Assembly: GCA_030037185.1 (NCBI GenBank)
Contig: JASHRR010000080.1
Location: 1 to 27,976, forward strand
DNA length: 27,976 nt
Reading direction: 5' to 3'
Origin: Xanthobacteraceae bacterium
Lineage (GTDB): Bacteria > Pseudomonadota > Alphaproteobacteria > Rhizobiales > Xanthobacteraceae
Position 1 is the first letter of the stretch; the number at the start of each line of letters is the position of its first letter. The position numbers were made by a program, and so were the translations under genes. A model generated the notes under the pieces. The model was not told where the DNA came from, ran no database searches, and worked only from the letters and a program-made list of their open reading frames with translations. Positions 24,819-27,976 of the stretch are shown piece by piece.

Positions 24819-25406
24819 ATGAAAACAACTGTACCGCGCCGGCTGATCATCGGCATCTCCGGCGCGTCCGGCACCGTGTACGGCATTCGCATGCTGCAAT
24901 TGCTGCAGGGTACCGACATCGAGACCCACCTGGTGATGAGCAAGTCCGCCGAGATGACGCTTGCTTACGAAACCGACCTCAAACCCAAGGACATCCGCTC
25001 CCTCGCAAAAGTCAATCATCCCAATGGTGACATCGGCGCGTCGATTTCGTCAGGCTCGTTCCAGACCATTGGCATGGTGGTAGCGCCATGCTCGATCAAA
25101 ACCATGAGCGAGATCGCAACCGGAGTGACCGGTTCGCTGTTGTCCCGCGCCGCCGACGTTGTGCTCAAGGAGCGCCGCCGCCTCGTCCTCGCGGTGCGCG
25201 AAACGCCGCTTCATGGCGGCCATCTGCGGACCATGACCCACTTGGCCGATATCGGCGCCGTCATCGCGCCGATCGTGCCGGCCTTCTACAATCGGCCCAA
25301 AACCATCGACGACATCATCAATCACACGGTCGGCCGCCTGCTTGACCTGTTCGGCATCGAAACCTCGGTGGTGCGGCGATGGCAGGGCGGCGGCGCAGAC
25401 GAATAG
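24819..25406 (+). CDS. ubiX: UbiX family flavin prenyltransferase
   Basis: Transfers a dimethylallyl group to reduced FMN, giving the prenyl-FMN cofactor required by UbiD enzymes. 195 residues, standard length. The N-terminal FMN loop is GISGASGTVYG (12-22) with S17. Residues R110, K117, E128 (in VRETPL), Y157 (in AFYNRP) and R173 match by constant offset the active-site R122, K129, E140, Y169 and R185 of Pseudomonas aeruginosa UbiX (numbering from memory). The ATG at 24819 follows a GAGGGA ribosome site by six nt; the open extension to a TTG at 24720 is not family-like. It is separated by about 23 kb from the UbiD gene at the left end, its natural partner, but could equally serve other UbiD proteins. 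Confidence 0.95.
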   Translation: MKTTVPRRLIIGISGASGTVYGIRMLQLLQGTDIETHLVMSKSAEMTLAYETDLKPKDIRSLAKVNHPNGDIGASISSGSFQTIGMVVAPCSIKTMSEIATGVTGSLLSRAADVVLKERRRLVLAVRETPLHGGHLRTMTHLADIGAVIAPIVPAFYNRPKTIDDIINHTVGRLLDLFGIETSVVRRWQGGGADE

Positions 25407-25511
25407 GCGGCGCACAACGCGTGGCCAAAATCGCGACCTGCCGGCCGCAAAGGGAGGGAGATGCCTTGCCGGCGAGCACGGACTGCTGCACCCGCCGGAC
25501 ATGGTGTGCGC

Positions 25512-27599
25512 CTATTTGGCTAACGAGGCAAATCCCTGTCCCGTTGCGGCCAGCTCTTCCAACAGCGGCGCCGGGCGATGGCGTTGGTCGCCGGTTGTGC
25601 GGGCGAACGCCGCCAGCTTATCACGAATGTAGCCAAGGCCTACGCTGTCGGCGTAATGCATCGGCCCGCCGCGATAAACCGGGAAGCCGTAGCCGTACAC
25701 CCAGATCACGTCGATGTCGCCGGGACGGGCGGCGATTCCCTCACGCAAGATCCGGGCGCCCTCGTTGATCATCGGGAACAGCAGGCGCTGCACCATCTCA
25801 TCCTTGCCAAGAGCGCGGCGCACAATGCCGCGCTCCGCCGCCGTGTTGACGATCAGCTGTTCGACCTCAGCATCAGGTTGCGGCGTGCGCGAGCCCGCAT
25901 CATAGAGATAAAATCCGCGACCGGTCTTCTGCCCGTAACGGCCGCGTTCGCACAGCTGGTCGGCAATTGGCGCCGTGAGCGCCTGCGCCTTGCGCATGCG
26001 CCAGCCGACGTCGAGACCGGCAAGATCCGCCATTGCGAACGGACCCATTGGGAAGCCGAAATCCGCCAGCGCGCCGTCGACATCTGATGGCAGCGCACCC
26101 TCAAGCAACAGGCGCTCGCTCTCGATCGACCGCAGCCGCAGCATGCGATTGCCGACGAAGCCATGACAGACGCCGACGATTGCGGGAACCTTGCCGAGCT
26201 TGCGGCCGACCGCAACGGCGGTGGCAAGCGCCTCAAGCGAGGTGGCGGCGCCGCGCACCACCTCCAGCAGGCGCATCACATTGGCGGGGCTGAAAAAATG
26301 CATCCCAAGCACGGCCTGTGGCCGCCGCGTGCCGCGAGCGAGCGCATCAATGTCGAGATAGGACGTATTGGAGGCGATGACGGCGCCCGGCTTGACAATA
26401 CGGTCGAGCCTGCCGAACACCTCCTGTTTCACACCCATATCCTCGAACACGGCCTCGATCACGATATCGGCATCCGCAGCAGCCGCAAGGTCGGTCGTGC
26501 CCGCGATGCGGCCGATGCGCGCCGCCATCTCGCCGGCTGCAAGTCCACCGCGCGCTGCCGTGTTGCGGTAATTGCGCGTCACCATGTCTAGGCCGCGCGC
26601 CAGCGCTTCGTCGCTCATCTCCACCACGGTTACCGGAATGCCCGCGTTGGCGAAACACATGGCGATGCCGCCCCCCATGGTGCCGGCACCGATCACGGCG
26701 GCCTTGTTGATGTCATGGGCTTTGGCGTCGCGGAGATCCGGCATCCTGGCGGCTTCCCGCTCGGCAAAGAAGATATGGCGTTGGGCTTTGGATTGGTCGC
26801 CCGCGACCAATTCAAGAAACAAATCCCGCTCGCGCTTGAGCGCATCGGCGACAGGCAGCGTAATGGCGCCCCGCAAAGCCGAAATGGCGGCAAGCGGCGC
26901 ATTCTGGCCTCTGGCGCGCTTGGTGTAATTCGCAGCCGCCGCATCAAACGCGGCGAGATCGCGCGCGCTCGCGAGCTTTTCGTCGCGGTTTCGAGCCAGC
27001 ACCAGCGGGCGCTTCTCGGCGACCCACCGCCGCACCAACGCAATGGCACCGGCGACGAGATCGCCCTCGATGAGTTCGTCGATCAAGCCATTGTCGAGCG
27101 CCTCGCGGGCCGGGATCGGGTCGCCCGAAAGAATCATCGCCATGGCCTTTTCCATGCCGACCAGCCGCGGCAGGCGCTGCGTGCCGCCCGCGCCGGGAAT
27201 GATGCCGAGCTTGATTTCCGGCAGGCCAAGGCGCGTCTGAAGAGCAGCGACGCGGAAATGGCAGCCCAGCGCAAGCTCGAGACCCCCGCCAAGCGGGGTG
27301 CCGTGCAGCGCCGCCACAACAGGTTTGCGGCTCGCTTCGATCGCCTCGATGATGGCAATGGCACTGGGCGGGCGCGGCGGCTGGCCGAATTCCGTGATAT
27401 CGGCGCCGGCCACGAAGGTGCGGCCCGCGCACGCGATCACCACTGCCGAGATGTCGTGATCGCCGGTCGCCCGCGATAACAGGTCGAGGAGCCCGACCCG
27501 GACCGCGTGCTTCATGGCATTGACCGGCGGATTGTCGATCGTGATGATGGCGACATCGCCATCGGCTCGCATGCTCACAAATTCGGACACGTCCGGCAT
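25512..27599 (-). CDS. Bifunctional enoyl-CoA hydratase / 3-hydroxyacyl-CoA dehydrogenase (FadB/FadJ-like)
   Basis: Hydrates 2-enoyl-CoA and oxidises the 3-hydroxy product with NAD. 695 residues. The crotonase domain (about 5-190) has both catalytic glutamates, E108 in GGGLELALG and E128 in GLPEIKLGIIPGAGGTQRL, and the oxyanion segment FVAGADITEF. The dehydrogenase NAD domain starts at about 298 with GAGTMGGGIA (304-313); its catalytic pair is H434 (GMHFFSPANVM) and E446, spaced as in known enzymes. Two C-terminal helical repeats follow (CHGFVGNRML; FPVYRGGPMHYAD). The ATG at 27599 has AAAGGA directly upstream. No thiolase gene is nearby, so it may not act in ordinary beta-oxidation alone. 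It converges on the UbiX gene. Confidence 0.95.
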   Translation of the reverse strand: MPDVSEFVSMRADGDVAIITIDNPPVNAMKHAVRVGLLDLLSRATGDHDISAVVIACAGRTFVAGADITEFGQPPRPPSAIAIIEAIEASRKPVVAALHGTPLGGGLELALGCHFRVAALQTRLGLPEIKLGIIPGAGGTQRLPRLVGMEKAMAMILSGDPIPAREALDNGLIDELIEGDLVAGAIALVRRWVAEKRPLVLARNRDEKLASARDLAAFDAAAANYTKRARGQNAPLAAISALRGAITLPVADALKRERDLFLELVAGDQSKAQRHIFFAEREAARMPDLRDAKAHDINKAAVIGAGTMGGGIAMCFANAGIPVTVVEMSDEALARGLDMVTRNYRNTAARGGLAAGEMAARIGRIAGTTDLAAAADADIVIEAVFEDMGVKQEVFGRLDRIVKPGAVIASNTSYLDIDALARGTRRPQAVLGMHFFSPANVMRLLEVVRGAATSLEALATAVAVGRKLGKVPAIVGVCHGFVGNRMLRLRSIESERLLLEGALPSDVDGALADFGFPMGPFAMADLAGLDVGWRMRKAQALTAPIADQLCERGRYGQKTGRGFYLYDAGSRTPQPDAEVEQLIVNTAAERGIVRRALGKDEMVQRLLFPMINEGARILREGIAARPGDIDVIWVYGYGFPVYRGGPMHYADSVGLGYIRDKLAAFARTTGDQRHRPAPLLEELAATGQGFASLAK

Positions 27600-27733
27600 T
27601 CCTTTGTTGCGTCGAGAGTTCCCAAGCTAGCGGTTCGGCCGGGAAACGCGACATTTGCTTGCGCGTCCTTGCAGAACGCAGACAGGTGGCGCCAACTGCG
27701 CGTTTGCGCCCATCAGCTTCGCCGTCGAGGGCC

Positions 27734-27976
27734 TCAGAATTCCAATTTGTCGCCGGGCCTGATTGGGAAAACCTTCACCGGTGCATTGCCAAGTGCGTCC
27801 ATGTATTCCTGTGGCGTTCCCTTGCCGAGCGGATTAGCGCCGTAATGCATCGGGATTGCGTATTTCGGCTTCAGCATCTCCTTGGTGGCATAGGCGGCAT
27901 CGACCGGATCCATCGTGAAGTTGCCGCCGATCGGCAGCATGACCAGATCTGGCTTGTAGTATTCGCCGATGAACTT
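27734..27976 (-). CDS. UPF0173 metal-dependent hydrolase, C-terminal part (runs off the window)
   Basis: The last 80 residues of a metallo-beta-lactamase-fold hydrolase of the UPF0173/YtkL type. Visible are KPDLVMLPIGGNFTMDP, with the conserved GGNFTMDP metal-site loop, the AIPMHYGANP segment with a metal-ligand His, and the C-terminal PVKVFPIRPGDKLEF. The 5' end lies beyond position 27976. It is 134 bp upstream of the hydratase/dehydrogenase gene on the same strand. Substrate unknown. Confidence 0.88.
   Translation of the reverse strand, partial: KFIGEYYKPDLVMLPIGGNFTMDPVDAAYATKEMLKPKYAIPMHYGANPLGKGTPQEYMDALGNAPVKVFPIRPGDKLEF

Overview
The window is a high-GC bacterial chromosome segment. 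Its genes resemble those of soil Alphaproteobacteria, probably Hyphomicrobiales (Bradyrhizobium / Xanthobacteraceae-like). The grounds are base composition, the many CoA-ester catabolic genes, a Bug-type solute receptor, and short palindromic repeats typical of that group. The taxonomic placement is an inference; no rRNA or marker gene is present.

Layout, left to right. (1) Positions 151-1782 (-) hold a UbiD-type prenyl-FMN decarboxylase with a C-terminal winged-helix-like extension. (2) Positions 2246-5393 (+) hold a zinc-less MDR reductase, a PaaI-type hotdog thioesterase and an AMP-forming acyl-CoA synthetase; the last two overlap by 4 nt. (3) Positions 5645-6794 hold a SUKH/SMI1-KNR4 protein facing a possible small lipoprotein, followed by about 0.9 kb without a convincing gene. 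(4) A VOC-fold protein (7741-8631, +) converges on a minus-strand operon (13579 to 8642): acyl-CoA dehydrogenase, NDP-forming acyl-CoA synthetase, MmgE/PrpD protein. The synthetase carries in-frame repeat-derived insertions. (5) Positions 13580-20098 are a gene-poor accessory stretch. It has an uncharacterised secreted protein, an NTF2-like protein and a DUF4344 metallopeptidase among decayed pieces: a DUF4396 remnant, a tyrosine-integrase remnant and the domain V/VI end of a group II intron. (6) A Bug/TctC receptor (-) is divergent from an orphan molybdopterin-binding xanthine-dehydrogenase-family large subunit (+). (7) A TIGR02444 protein and a UbiX prenyltransferase (+) converge on a fused enoyl-CoA hydratase / 3-hydroxyacyl-CoA dehydrogenase (-). 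The window ends inside a UPF0173 metallo-hydrolase.

How the genes may work together. UbiX makes the prenyl-FMN cofactor that UbiD needs, and both are in the window though about 23 kb apart. The rest is largely uptake of a carboxylate (Bug receptor), CoA activation (two synthetase types), oxidation (acyl-CoA dehydrogenase, molybdenum hydroxylase), hydration/dehydrogenation and thioester hydrolysis. This is consistent with catabolism of an aromatic, heteroaromatic or unsaturated carboxylic acid. The substrate cannot be read from the sequence, and membership of all genes in one pathway is inference. I see no CRISPR array, tRNA, rRNA or intact transposase.
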